A DNA stretch of 64,000 nucleotides from Mycobacterium gordonae (GTDB taxonomy: Bacteria > Actinomycetota > Actinomycetes > Mycobacteriales > Mycobacteriaceae): positions 33,666-97,665 of the forward strand of contig NZ_LQOY01000080.1 of the NCBI RefSeq assembly GCF_002101675.1. Reading direction: 5' to 3'. A program made the translations under genes and the position numbers. A model generated the notes under the pieces. It was not told where the DNA came from. It was given only the letters and a program-made list of their open reading frames with translations, and searched no databases. Positions 8,315 through 16,440 of the stretch are shown here, piece by piece (position 1 is the stretch's first letter; each line of letters begins with the position of its first letter).

Positions 8315-9094
8315 GTGTCCGTGCGACTAACCGTGCTCGGATGCTCCGGCAGCGTCGTGGGTCCGGATTCGCCCGCGTCGGGTTATCTACTTCGGGCACC
8401 GGACACTCCGCCGCTTGTCGTCGACTTCGGCGGGGGTGTGCTGGGCGCGCTGCAAAGGCATGCCGATCCCGGATCGGTTCATGTGCTGCTGTCGCATCTG
8501 CACGCCGACCACTGCTTGGATGTGCCGGGGCTGTTTGTCTGGCGCCGCTATCACCCGACGGCCAAGCCCACTGGCAAGGCTTTGCTGTACGGCCCCAGCG
8601 ACACGTGGTCGCGGCTGGGGGCGGCCTCCTCCCCGTACGGCGGCGAAATCGACGACTGCTCGGACATCTTCGATGTGCGCCACTGGGTTGACGGTGAAGC
8701 GGTGACCATCGGCGCGCTGAGCGTGCTCCCACGGGTCGTGGCACACCCGACCGAGTCGTTCGGGCTGCGGTTCACCGACCCGAGCGGGGCTTCGCTCGTG
8801 TACAGCGGTGACACCGGCGAGTGCGACCAACTGGTCGAGCTGGCCCGTGGCGCCGACGTGTTCTTGTGCGAGGCCTCGTGGACGCACTCGCCGAAGCATC
8901 CTCCCGCCCTGCATCTGTCCGGCACCGAAGCCGGGCGGGCCGCGGCGCGGGCCGGGGTGCGGGAGTTGCTGCTGACGCACATTCCGCCGTGGACCTCCCG
9001 CGAGGATGTCATCAGCGAGGCCAAGGCGGAGTTCGACGGGCCCGTGCACGCGGTCGTGCCGGGGGAGACGATCGAAGTCAAGCGAGCCGGCTGA
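8315..9094 (+). CDS. MBL-fold metallohydrolase, Rv1339-type cyclic nucleotide phosphodiesterase
   Basis: About 259 residues from GTG 8315 (VSVRLTVLGCSGSV). HLHADH at about residues 61-66 is the metallo-beta-lactamase-fold metal motif; later ligands lie in VVAHPTES, YSGDTG and LTHIPP. The M. tuberculosis orthologue Rv1339 has been reported as an atypical class II cAMP phosphodiesterase. An in-frame ATG at 8270 would add 15 residues similar to those annotated for Rv1339; a GTG at 8321 is also possible. No clear SD supports any one of them. Confidence 0.88.
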   Translation: MSVRLTVLGCSGSVVGPDSPASGYLLRAPDTPPLVVDFGGGVLGALQRHADPGSVHVLLSHLHADHCLDVPGLFVWRRYHPTAKPTGKALLYGPSDTWSRLGAASSPYGGEIDDCSDIFDVRHWVDGEAVTIGALSVLPRVVAHPTESFGLRFTDPSGASLVYSGDTGECDQLVELARGADVFLCEASWTHSPKHPPALHLSGTEAGRAAARAGVRELLLTHIPPWTSREDVISEAKAEFDGPVHAVVPGETIEVKRAG

Positions 9095-9214
9095 CGCTAT
9101 TGCGTCTGCGGTGGCGGCGCGTTTTTCGCCCCAGTACCGCCGTGATCGCACTGTCAAAGCAGTGCCCGCACACTGAACGCCGTCATCGCGATGCCCGGCG
9201 ATAGGGTGGGCGTC

Positions 9215-9994
9215 GTGTCCAAACGAGAAGACGGCCGCCTCGACGACGAGCTTCGCCCCGTCACCATCACGCGGGGTTTCACCGATCATCCGGCGGGTTC
9301 GGTGCTCATCGAATTCGGCGGCACCAAGGTCATGTGCACCGCCAGCGTCACCGAAGGGGTGCCGCGCTGGCGCAAGGGTTCGGGCCTGGGTTGGCTCACC
9401 GCGGAGTACGCGATGTTGCCCTCAGCGACCCACACCCGCTCGGACCGGGAGTCCGTGAAGGGCCGCGTCGGTGGGCGCACCCAGGAGATCAGCCGCCTGG
9501 TCGGCCGGTCGCTGCGGGCGTGCATCGACCTCGCCGCGCTGGGCGAGAACACCATCGCCGTCGACTGCGACGTACTGCAGGCCGACGGGGGTACCAGGAC
9601 GGCGGCCATCACCGGCGCCTACGTGGCGCTGGCCGACGCAGTCACCTACCTGTCGGCGGCGGGCAAGCTGTCCGACCCCAGGCCGCTGTCGTGTGCGATC
9701 GCGGCGGTAAGCGTCGGCGTGGTCGACGGCCGGGTCCGCGTCGATCTGCCCTATGAAGAGGACTCGCGCGCCGAAGTCGACATGAACGTCGTCGCCACCG
9801 ACACCGGCACCCTGGTCGAGGTCCAGGGCACCGGCGAGGGCGCCACCTTCCCGCGGTCGACGCTGGACAAGCTGCTCGACATGGCGCTCGGGGCCTGCGA
9901 CAAGCTGTTCGCCGCTCAGCGCGAAGCGCTGGCGTTGCCCTACCCGGGCGTGTTGCCCGAGGGGGCGAAGCCGCCGAAAGCGTTCGGAAGCTGA
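9215..9994 (+). CDS. rphA: Ribonuclease PH
   Basis: 259 residues from GTG 9215 ([16 protein letters not shown]), the exact length of Rv1340. RNase PH trims tRNA 3' ends phosphorolytically as a hexamer. Conserved text includes [40 protein letters not shown] (phosphate-site arginine) and [16 protein letters not shown]. The upstream 120 bp contain no gene. It overlaps or abuts the RdgB gene downstream. Confidence 0.96.
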   Translation: MSKREDGRLDDELRPVTITRGFTDHPAGSVLIEFGGTKVMCTASVTEGVPRWRKGSGLGWLTAEYAMLPSATHTRSDRESVKGRVGGRTQEISRLVGRSLRACIDLAALGENTIAVDCDVLQADGGTRTAAITGAYVALADAVTYLSAAGKLSDPRPLSCAIAAVSVGVVDGRVRVDLPYEEDSRAEVDMNVVATDTGTLVEVQGTGEGATFPRSTLDKLLDMALGACDKLFAAQREALALPYPGVLPEGAKPPKAFGS

Positions 9995-10005
9995 GCCGGC
10001 TGCTG

Positions 10006-10590
10006 GTGGCCAGCCGCAACCGCAAGAAGCTGGCCGAACTGCAGCGGGTGCTGGACAGCGCCGGACTGTCCGGGATGACGCTGGTGTCGCTGGACGACGT
10101 GCCGCCGTTCGAGGAGGCACCGGAAACCGGTGCGACGTTCGAGGACAACGCGCTGGCCAAGGCGCGTGACGCGTACACCGCAACCGGATTGCCAAGCGTG
10201 GCAGACGATTCCGGGCTGGAAGTGGACGCGTTGAACGGCATGCCCGGCGTGCTGTCCGCGCGCTGGTCGGGCCGGCACGGTGATGACGCGGCCAACACTG
10301 CACTGTTGTTGGCGCAGTTGCGCGACGTGCCCGACGAGCGGCGCGGGGCGGCGTTCGTGTCGGCCTGCGCGCTGGTCTCCGGTATGGATGAGGTCGTGGT
10401 GCGCGGCGAGTGGCCCGGCGCCATTGCCCATGAGTCGCGCGGTGACGGCGGATTCGGCTACGACCCCGTCTTCCTTCCCGCCGGCGCCGATGGCCGGACG
10501 GCCGCGCAACTGAGCCCGGCCGAGAAAGACGCGGTATCGCACCGCGGTCGCGCGCTGGCCCTGTTGCTGCCGGCGCTGCGGGCGTTGTAA
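10006..10590 (+). CDS. XTP/dITP diphosphatase (RdgB/HAM1 family)
   Basis: At least 194 residues. VASRNRKKLAEL, FEDNALAKARDA, VADDSGLEVDAL, GDGGFGYDPVF and SHRGRAL are the HAM1 blocks. It hydrolyses non-canonical purine NTPs to keep them out of DNA and RNA (Rv1341 orthologue). The start is uncertain: GTG 10006 would cut into the first beta strand. An in-frame CTG at 9991, overlapping the rphA stop (CTGA), would restore the LLVASRN strand and is the better biological candidate, though CTG starts are rare. Confidence 0.92.
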   Translation: MASRNRKKLAELQRVLDSAGLSGMTLVSLDDVPPFEEAPETGATFEDNALAKARDAYTATGLPSVADDSGLEVDALNGMPGVLSARWSGRHGDDAANTALLLAQLRDVPDERRGAAFVSACALVSGMDEVVVRGEWPGAIAHESRGDGGFGYDPVFLPAGADGRTAAQLSPAEKDAVSHRGRALALLLPALRAL

Positions 10591-10594
10591 GCGG

Positions 10595-10945
10595 TCAGAC
10601 GGGGAAGTTCGCCTTGACCTCTTTGGTCTGCCGTTGCTCGACGATGATGCCCAGCAGTGGGATGGTGCCGGCGAGTAGCACGCCGATAGTCTTGCCGATC
10701 GGCCAGCGGACTTTGATCGCAAGATTGAACGCCGCGAGCACGTAAACGAAGTAGACCCAGCCGTGCACGACTTCGATCCACCGGATTTCGTGGTGGTACA
10801 CCAGGTGCGAGACGACCTCGCCACACAACACGATCAGCCAGATACCCGTCGTCCAGGCCATCACCCGGTACGCCAGCAGTGCGGTCCGGATTTTGTCGGC
10901 GGGGAACGCCGAAGCACTGCGCTCGGGCGTCTCAGGTGTGCTCAT
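10595..10945 (-). CDS. DUF3817 integral membrane protein
   Basis: 116 residues from ATG 10945. A short Ser/Pro-rich N-terminus is followed by about three membrane spans (around 25-45, 60-78 and 84-102) with WTTGIWLIVLCGEVV and VHGWVYFVYVLAAFNLA, the DUF3817 pattern. It ends KEVKANFPV, as in Rv1342c. Function unknown. Its start overlaps the end of the upstream membrane protein by 14 bp, so the two are one transcription unit converging on the RdgB gene. Confidence 0.87.
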   Translation of the reverse strand: MSTPETPERSASAFPADKIRTALLAYRVMAWTTGIWLIVLCGEVVSHLVYHHEIRWIEVVHGWVYFVYVLAAFNLAIKVRWPIGKTIGVLLAGTIPLLGIIVEQRQTKEVKANFPV

Positions 10946-11324
10946 GCGTCGTCCTTTTCTGCTGTGCCGCATCGTCCTTGGCGAGTTCGGCCAGGTAGGC
11001 GTTGTACTCGCGCAGTGCGGGATCATCGGGCTGTTGTGGTTCGGGCTTCGGCCGCTCGGGTAGCAGGCCGGCAGGAATCTCGGTGACCGTTTCTCGGGGC
11101 GCGGGCGGCAGCTCTTCGTAGCGGACGAATTTACGGTAGGCGTAAACGCAGAACGCGGCGAACATCGGCCACTGCAGCGCGTAGCCGAGGTTTTGGTAAT
11201 CGCCCGATGCCGACTCGAATCGGGTCCACTGCCACCAGCCAAGCGCCAGACACCCCAACGCCGCAAAGACGACCAGCGCTATCGCGGCCGGCCGGCGGCG
11301 TCTGGTGCGGACGGGGGTGGACAC
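10932..11324 (-). CDS. lprD: LprD-like membrane protein (Rv1343c type)
   Basis: 130 residues from GTG 11324. Arg-rich N-terminus, a hydrophobic stretch with a cysteine (AALGC, about residues 20-24), a second membrane segment YALQWPMFAAFCVYAYRKF, then a Pro-rich tail ending LREYNAYLAELAKDD. M. tuberculosis calls it lipoprotein LprD, but ALGC is a weak lipobox and the second span argues for an ordinary two-span membrane protein. Conserved pairing with the DUF3817 gene. Function unknown. Confidence 0.82.
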   Translation of the reverse strand: MSTPVRTRRRRPAAIALVVFAALGCLALGWWQWTRFESASGDYQNLGYALQWPMFAAFCVYAYRKFVRYEELPPAPRETVTEIPAGLLPERPKPEPQQPDDPALREYNAYLAELAKDDAAQQKRTTHEHT

Positions 11325-11447
11325 CCTACGACGGTACCGCGTGGTTGGTACGGCATCGTTCCAGCGTGAGCTGAGGGCGACGAAGTCGCCGATTCTCCGC
11401 CATGGTTTCACTTTCAGCGTCCGCGGCGGCTTGGGTAAACCGGGCGG

Positions 11448-11453
11448 TACGAT
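11448..11453 (+). promoter_or_regulatory. Putative -10 element for tRNA-Leu
   Basis: TACGAT ends 11 bp before the first base of the mature tRNA. No convincing -35 hexamer at the usual distance. Assigned by position and consensus only. Confidence 0.35.
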
Positions 11454-11464
11454 CGAGCAACGCA

Positions 11465-11547
11465 GCGGGCGTGATGAAATTGGCAGACATGCCGGCTTTA
11501 GGTGCCGGTGCTCTTAGAGCGTGTGGGTTCGAGTCCCTCCGCCCGCA
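11465..11547 (+). tRNA. tRNA-Leu (anticodon UAG)
   Basis: 83-nt cloverleaf: acceptor GCGGGCG (11465-11471) pairs with CGCCCGC (11540-11546), discriminator A at 11547, no encoded CCA. Anticodon stem CCGGC/GCCGG encloses a loop TTTAGGT with anticodon TAG at 11499-11501, reading CUA/CUN leucine codons. The long variable arm (TGCTC-TTA-GAGCG) confirms a class II tRNA. T-arm GGGTTCGAGTCCC is canonical. It sits where M. tuberculosis also has a tRNA-Leu after Rv1343c. Confidence 0.95.
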
Positions 11548-11675
11548 CTCACCCTTTCTAAGCGTTCCGCTCATTTCAGCGAACAAGTGTTTATCGAAAG
11601 CCCGGATCGGGAAGTTGCATACGTACCGTGCTTCAACTGTCTCACGGAAACTTCTGACACCACCGGGGAAGAACT

Positions 11676-12806
11676 ATGGGTTCGACACTTCGCAGTGTCT
11701 TGAGATGGAGCAAGGCGCCAGCAGAAGGCGTGCAAACAGCCTCGACACCATGGGCGAATGTGGCGCGCGGGCTCGCAGCCCGGGCGACCACGCCCTTGCT
11801 GCCCGATGACTACCTGAAATTTCTGAACCCGCTCTGGTCGGCGCGGGAGTTGCGTGGCCTGATTGTCGGTGTACAACCGGAAACTGAAGACTCGGCCACC
11901 GTGACGATCAAGCCAGGGTGGGGCTTCTCCGGTGACTACCAGGCCGGTCAGTATGTCGGCATCGGCCTGCGAATCGACGGGCGCTGGCACTGGCGTTCGT
12001 ACTCGCTGACCTCGGTGCCGCGTCGTGACAACAAGCACATCACCATCACCGTCAAGGCCACTCCGGAAGGGTTCCTGTCCACGCACCTCGTCAAGGGCGT
12101 CGAACCGGGCACAATCGTGCGACTGGCTGCGCCCAAGGGGGATTTCGCACTGCCCGACCCGCCGCCGGAGAAAATCCTCTTCATCACCGCCGGCAGCGGA
12201 ATCACGCCAGTGATGGCCATGTTGCGAACCTTCCGGTCTCGCGGGCAGCAGGCCGATATCGTCCACGTCCACTCCGCGCCCAGCGAAGCGGACGTGATCT
12301 TCTACGACGAGTTGCGCGAACTCGAAAAGTCGCTGCCCGGTTACCGACTTCATCTGCGGCTCACCGAAACGCAGGGTCACCTGGACTTCGGCGGCCTCAC
12401 CGAAGTCGCCACCGATTGGAAGGAGCGCCCGGCCTGGGTCTGTGGTCCCTCCGCTCTGCTGGATGACGCTGAGAAGCATTGGGAAGAAGCGGATCTCGCC
12501 GACCAGCTGCACATGGAACGCTTCACGATCGCCGCTACGGACAAAGGCGGCGAAGGTGGGACGGTCACCTTCTCGATATCCGACAAAACCATCGAAATCG
12601 ACGGAGCCACATCACTTCTGGACGCCGGGGAAAAGTTGGGCATCCAGATGCCGTTCGGCTGCCGGATGGGGATCTGCCAAACCTGCGTCCTGCCGCTGGA
12701 AGCGGGCCACGTCCGCGACTTCAGGTCGGGCACCGAACATCGCGAAGGCGACCGCATCCAGACCTGCATCTCCACCGCCTCCGGCGACTGCACGCTCAAA
12801 ATCTAA
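11676..12806 (+). CDS. Ferredoxin reductase-type oxidoreductase, electron donor to desaturase (Rv3230c type)
   Basis: 376 residues, SD GGGGAAGA. Domains in order: FAD-binding domain with RSYSLTS at about 107-113, NAD(P)-binding domain with [11 protein letters not shown] (173-183), and a C-terminal plant-type [2Fe-2S] domain with Cys329, Cys334, Cys337 and Cys364. In M. tuberculosis Rv3230c passes NADPH electrons to the membrane desaturase DesA3. The desaturase gene follows after 12 bp, so this is the cognate pair. Its place next to tRNA-Leu differs from the M. tuberculosis locus. Confidence 0.92.
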   Translation: MGSTLRSVLRWSKAPAEGVQTASTPWANVARGLAARATTPLLPDDYLKFLNPLWSARELRGLIVGVQPETEDSATVTIKPGWGFSGDYQAGQYVGIGLRIDGRWHWRSYSLTSVPRRDNKHITITVKATPEGFLSTHLVKGVEPGTIVRLAAPKGDFALPDPPPEKILFITAGSGITPVMAMLRTFRSRGQQADIVHVHSAPSEADVIFYDELRELEKSLPGYRLHLRLTETQGHLDFGGLTEVATDWKERPAWVCGPSALLDDAEKHWEEADLADQLHMERFTIAATDKGGEGGTVTFSISDKTIEIDGATSLLDAGEKLGIQMPFGCRMGICQTCVLPLEAGHVRDFRSGTEHREGDRIQTCISTASGDCTLKI

Positions 12807-12818
12807 GAGGAGTAATCA

Positions 12819-14045
12819 ATGGCTATCACCGATATCAAGGAATACGCTCACCTGACCGCCGAGGACGTCGAGCAACTCGCGCAGGAGCTGGACGCGATCC
12901 GAGCCGAAATCGAGGAGTCCCGCGGTGAGCGCGACGCGCGCTACATTCGCCGCTCGATTCAGTTCCAGCGCGCGCTGGCCGCCGGTGGCCGAGTTGCGTT
13001 GTTCGCCAGCCGAAACAAGTTCGCCTGGCTGGCAGGAACCGGGATGCTGGGAATGGCGAAGATCATTGAGAACATGGAACTCGGCCACAACATCACGCAC
13101 GGGCAGTGGGACTGGATGAACGACCCGGAGATCCATTCCACCGAGTGGGAGTGGGACACCACCTGCCCGAGCGTGCAGTGGAAGCACTCGCACAACTTCG
13201 TCCACCACAAGTACACCAATGTCGTAGACCTGGACGCCGACGTCGGCTACGGCATCATGCGTGTCACTCGCGACGAGCCCTGGGAGCCTTACTATTTGGG
13301 TAACCCGATCTACAACATGTTGCTCGGCACGTTGTTCGAGTGGGGCGTCGCACTGCACCACATCGAGTCCAAGAAGCTTCGCAAGAAGGAGAAAACGTGG
13401 GCCGAGGCGCGCAAGGATCTGCGCGTGATCGGAACAAAGGTCGCCAAGCAGGCCGGCAAGGATTACCTGGTGTTCCCGGCTCTGACCGGCCGCAATTGGA
13501 AACAGACCATGAAGGCCAATTTCGTGGCCAATCTCATCCGTAACTATTGGGCCTACATGGTGATCTTCTGTGGCCACTTTCCGGACGGTGCAGAGAAGTT
13601 CACCAAGGAAGAGTTCGAGAACGAGACCCAGGGCGAGTGGTACCTACGCCAGATGCTGGGATCGGCGAACTTCAACGCAGGCCCCATCATGGCCTTCATG
13701 AGCGGAAACCTGTGCTACCAGATCGAACACCACCTGTTCCCGGATCTGCCCAGCAACCGCTATGCCGAGATTTCCGTGCGGGTGCGCGAGCTGTGCGAAA
13801 AGTACGACCTGCCGTACACAACGGGATCCCTTGGCCGCCAATATTTCCAGTCGTTCTGGACGATCCTCAAACTTGCTTTGCCGGACAGCATGCTCAAGGC
13901 CTCCTCCGACGACGCCCCGGAGACCCGCTCGGAGTTGAAGTTCCGCGTGCGCGCCGGCCTGCGGGAAAGCTTCGTGGATCCCGAGACAGGCCGACGCCGC
14001 GGATTGCGCACCGCACTGCGCGAATTGCGTTCGAACGCAGCTTAA
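12819..14045 (+). CDS. desA3: Membrane stearoyl-CoA delta-9 desaturase (DesA3 type)
   Basis: 408 residues, SD GAGGAG. Three histidine boxes of the membrane di-iron desaturases are visible: H90-NIT-H94, H123-S-H125...H129-H130 and QIEHHLFP (H304-H305). It introduces a cis double bond in stearoyl-CoA to give oleoyl-CoA, with electrons from the adjacent oxidoreductase. Hydrophobic stretches around 165-185 and 240-255 and 285-300 fit membrane segments. Its stop overlaps the stop of the convergent DUF3072 gene. Whether it is the only copy or a second copy in this genome cannot be told here. Confidence 0.92.
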   Translation: MAITDIKEYAHLTAEDVEQLAQELDAIRAEIEESRGERDARYIRRSIQFQRALAAGGRVALFASRNKFAWLAGTGMLGMAKIIENMELGHNITHGQWDWMNDPEIHSTEWEWDTTCPSVQWKHSHNFVHHKYTNVVDLDADVGYGIMRVTRDEPWEPYYLGNPIYNMLLGTLFEWGVALHHIESKKLRKKEKTWAEARKDLRVIGTKVAKQAGKDYLVFPALTGRNWKQTMKANFVANLIRNYWAYMVIFCGHFPDGAEKFTKEEFENETQGEWYLRQMLGSANFNAGPIMAFMSGNLCYQIEHHLFPDLPSNRYAEISVRVRELCEKYDLPYTTGSLGRQYFQSFWTILKLALPDSMLKASSDDAPETRSELKFRVRAGLRESFVDPETGRRRGLRTALRELRSNAA

Positions 14046-14260
14046 CCGGTGCCGCGCCCGGTCCTCTGCTGCAGTTCCTCGATCATCTCGGACGCCTGAG
14101 CTTTGGTCAGGTCGTCGGGCACATCGGTGCCGGCCTCCTGGGCCAGGGTCTGCACGTAGCTGCGCTGGGGGCCGGTCATCGGCTCATCGCCGGTGACCCA
14201 GTCGGATGGGTCCTTTTCAGGGTTCCCCTGGGTGGGTTGTTGTGCGTCGTTGTCGCTCAT
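14042..14260 (-). CDS. DUF3072 domain protein
   Basis: 72 residues from ATG 14260 (MSDNDAQQPTQGNPEKDPSD). The core MTGPQRSYVQTLAQEAG followed by LTKAQASEMIEELQQRTG is the DUF3072 pattern, a small helical domain also found appended to other actinobacterial proteins. Acidic, soluble, Gln-rich N-terminus. Convergent with the desaturase, stops overlapping by 4 bp. Function unknown. Confidence 0.85.
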   Translation of the reverse strand: MSDNDAQQPTQGNPEKDPSDWVTGDEPMTGPQRSYVQTLAQEAGTDVPDDLTKAQASEMIEELQQRTGRGTG

Positions 14261-14377
14261 GTCTGTCACCTCCGCAGCCGGGATAGCCATCGCACAAACT
14301 TTCGAAACCTCGCGCTGTCGGCCAATCGATACGATCCACAGGTGGCGCGGTGCGTCTCGAAACTGACAGGAGTACAC

Positions 14378-14998
14378 GTGTCAATTGCACAACGCGAGCG
14401 GGCGGCTCTGGTGGAGACGATGCGGGCCGTGGGTCCCGAGGCGCCCACCCTGTGCGAAGGGTGGAACACCCGCGACCTGGCCGCTCATCTGGTCGTCAGG
14501 GAGGCCCGGCCGGACGCCGCCCCCGGCATCCTCATTCCAGCTCTTGCCGGGTACACCGAAAAAGTGCAGAACGAGGTCGCCGAGCGCACCGGCTGGGATG
14601 AGCTGGTGGACAAGGTCGCGGCCGGGCCACCGACTTTGTCGCCGTTCAAGCTGCTCGATCCGGTGATCAACGTGGCGGAGATGTTCATCCACCACGAGGA
14701 TGTTCGCCGCGCAGCCGCCAATTGGGAACCCCGGGTGCTCGAACCGGACCTCAAGAGCAGGCTCACCAGGACCGTCCCGCTGATGGGCCGGCTCACTCTG
14801 GCGAAGGTTCCCGGCCGGGTTGCGCTGCGCACCACCGACGGCAAGACGCTGCTGACCGCAGGCAAGGGGCCGGCAGTGACGGTCACCGGAGAGCCCGAGG
14901 AGTTGCTGCTGTTCGCGGTGGGCCGGGCAGCCCGCGTCGACTTCGACGGCGAGGAGTCCGCCGTCCGGGCTGTCCGAGAGGCGCCGAAAGGCTTCTAG
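14378..14998 (+). CDS. TIGR03085-type metal-binding protein (DinB/MDMPI-like)
   Basis: 206 residues from GTG 14378 with SD AGGAG 6 bp upstream. N-terminus IAQRERAALVETMRAVGPEAPTLCEGW and the TRDLAAHLVVREARPDAA segment are typical of the TIGR03085 branch of the mycothiol-dependent maleylpyruvate isomerase N-terminal/DinB fold. Histidines in DLAAHL and FIHHEDVRR could bind metal. Mycothiol-linked function is a guess from the family. The gene is divergent from the DUF3072 gene. Confidence 0.82.
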   Translation: MSIAQRERAALVETMRAVGPEAPTLCEGWNTRDLAAHLVVREARPDAAPGILIPALAGYTEKVQNEVAERTGWDELVDKVAAGPPTLSPFKLLDPVINVAEMFIHHEDVRRAAANWEPRVLEPDLKSRLTRTVPLMGRLTLAKVPGRVALRTTDGKTLLTAGKGPAVTVTGEPEELLLFAVGRAARVDFDGEESAVRAVREAPKGF

Positions 14999-15073
14999 CG
15001 CGGGGGGTACGGAAGCCGATGCCGTATGCCTTACAGTCACCTACGTGGCTCATAACCAGGCTGGAGGCGTGTG

Positions 15074-16150
15074 GTGAGTGCCCTGATGTCGATCCCGCGG
15101 TACCCCGCTGATGTGACGCCCGAGTGGTTGTCGACGGTGCTCAGCCGGCGCGGTACGTCCGTCGAGGTCGCAGCGGCCGAGGTGGCGGCAATCGGCACCG
15201 GGCAAACCGGAGCCACCTACCGCGTGACGGCCACCTATGGTTCAGATGCGGGCGGGTTGCCGCCGACGTTCGTTATCAAGCTGCCGGCTCAAGACGACGC
15301 CGTGCGGGATCGGGTGGTTTTCGGTTATCGCAGCGAATGCTCGTTCTACAGTTCCGTGGCGGATCGGGTGTCGGTGCCGGTGCCGGAGTGCTTCTATTGT
15401 GAGATCACCGACGATGCAATGGAATACGCGCTGCTGCTGGCCGATCAGGCTCCCGCGGTACAGGGCGATCAGATCGCGGGTTGCGGTGAGCGGGAGGCGC
15501 GGTTGTCGGTGACCGCGTTGGCCGGTCTACACGGACCGACGTGGTGTGATCCGGTTTGGCTCGATCTGCCGGGCATCGCATTCGGACGGCCCGACGAGGA
15601 ATCGGCTAAAGGTCTCGGGGATGTGGCGAAGCTGAGTGCCGACATCACTCTGGACAAGCTCGGCAACCGGATGACCGAGCTAGACCGCGAAACCTTCAGC
15701 GCCTCAATGCGTATGGTGACGCCGTGGCTGCTCTCCGAGCATCACCGTTTCGCCTTGCTGCACGGTGATTACCGGCTGGACAATCTGTTGTTCGATCCCG
15801 GCCGCACCCGGGTGAGTGTGGTCGACTGGCAGACACTCGGCATCGGGCTCCCGGCGAGAGACCTGGCCTATTTCACGGCCACCAGCCTTGATTCGCGATT
15901 ACGCGCGAGTATCGAACGAAGCCTGGTCGATGACTACCACCAAGCGCTCGTGGGGCATGGCGTCACCGATTACGACCGCGACACCTGCTGGCGCGACTAC
16001 CGACTGGGAGTGATTCAGGCGCCACTGATCTCGGCGCTCGGGTTTGCGTTCGCCTCCTCTACCGACCGTGGTGATGACATGGTGCTGACCATGCTCACCC
16101 GCGGATGTCAGGCGATTCGAGACTTGGGTACGCTGAACCTGGTCCGTTGA
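15074..16150 (+). CDS. Aminoglycoside phosphotransferase-fold kinase-like protein
   Basis: 358 residues; GTG 15074 is 6 bp after GGAGG, while GTG 15071 is too close to it. APH/choline-kinase fold: ATP-grip lysine in FVIKLPAQ, Brenner motif LLHGDYRLDNLLFD (about 231-244) and metal aspartate in VVDWQTLGIG. This subgroup is common next to acyl-CoA metabolism genes in mycobacteria, and members are usually not drug-resistance enzymes. The substrate is unknown. Confidence 0.85.
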   Translation: MSALMSIPRYPADVTPEWLSTVLSRRGTSVEVAAAEVAAIGTGQTGATYRVTATYGSDAGGLPPTFVIKLPAQDDAVRDRVVFGYRSECSFYSSVADRVSVPVPECFYCEITDDAMEYALLLADQAPAVQGDQIAGCGEREARLSVTALAGLHGPTWCDPVWLDLPGIAFGRPDEESAKGLGDVAKLSADITLDKLGNRMTELDRETFSASMRMVTPWLLSEHHRFALLHGDYRLDNLLFDPGRTRVSVVDWQTLGIGLPARDLAYFTATSLDSRLRASIERSLVDDYHQALVGHGVTDYDRDTCWRDYRLGVIQAPLISALGFAFASSTDRGDDMVLTMLTRGCQAIRDLGTLNLVR

Positions 16151-16375
16151 TTACGACCCATTTGTCGGAATAAGCGCCACCATCTCCTCAATCTGCTTGC
16201 GGTTAAACACAACTGTCGACCCGTCGGGCAAACCGAGGATCCGGTCAGTGGCAACGCCATACAACCGCAGGCGCTTGACGGCGTCGTCGACGGCCCGGCG
16301 CCGTTCCCGCCTGTCGGGCGCATTGATCACGCGAATCAGGTGCGTGTCCATGCTGGCCCCGAATCCCTGAATCAT
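16151..16375 (-). CDS. Small conserved-looking hypothetical protein
   Basis: 74 residues from ATG 16375; an internal ATG at 16351 (MDTHLIRVIN) gives 66. Basic N-terminal half (APDRRERRRAVDDAVKRLR), then LYGVATDRILGLPDGSTVVF and a short helix KQIEEMVALI. No domain recognised. It reads in the same direction as the upstream acyl-CoA dehydrogenase, separated by a strong hairpin. Real coding is supported by the amino-acid pattern and by the tight fit against the convergent kinase-like gene (0 bp), but not certain. Confidence 0.55.
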   Translation of the reverse strand: MIQGFGASMDTHLIRVINAPDRRERRRAVDDAVKRLRLYGVATDRILGLPDGSTVVFNRKQIEEMVALIPTNGS

Positions 16376-16395
16376 GTCACCTACGCCTTCGGGGT

Positions 16396-16425
16396 CCAGA
16401 TATCCGCGCAGGCGCGGATATCTGG
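16396..16425. repeat. Perfect 14-bp inverted repeat (hairpin) between co-directional genes
   Basis: CCAGATATCCGCGC (16396-16409), 2-bp centre AG, then GCGCGGATATCTGG (16412-16425). A second smaller pairing, GGGAGC (16424-16429) with GCTCCC (16435-16440), runs into the stop codon of the acyl-CoA dehydrogenase. It could end dehydrogenase transcription or be a protein-binding palindrome. No T-tract follows on the minus strand. Confidence 0.7.
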
Positions 16426-16440
16426 GAGCGCTGGGGCTCC

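Noticed and set aside
9101..9117. Possible fifth palindromic repeat (GCGTCTGC after the Rv1339-type gene)
   Set aside because: Only a short match to one arm; no partner arm nearby.
15074..16150. Aminoglycoside resistance gene
   Set aside because: The Brenner motif shows a kinase-like APH fold, but this branch is widespread in mycobacterial metabolic loci and nothing indicates drug modification.
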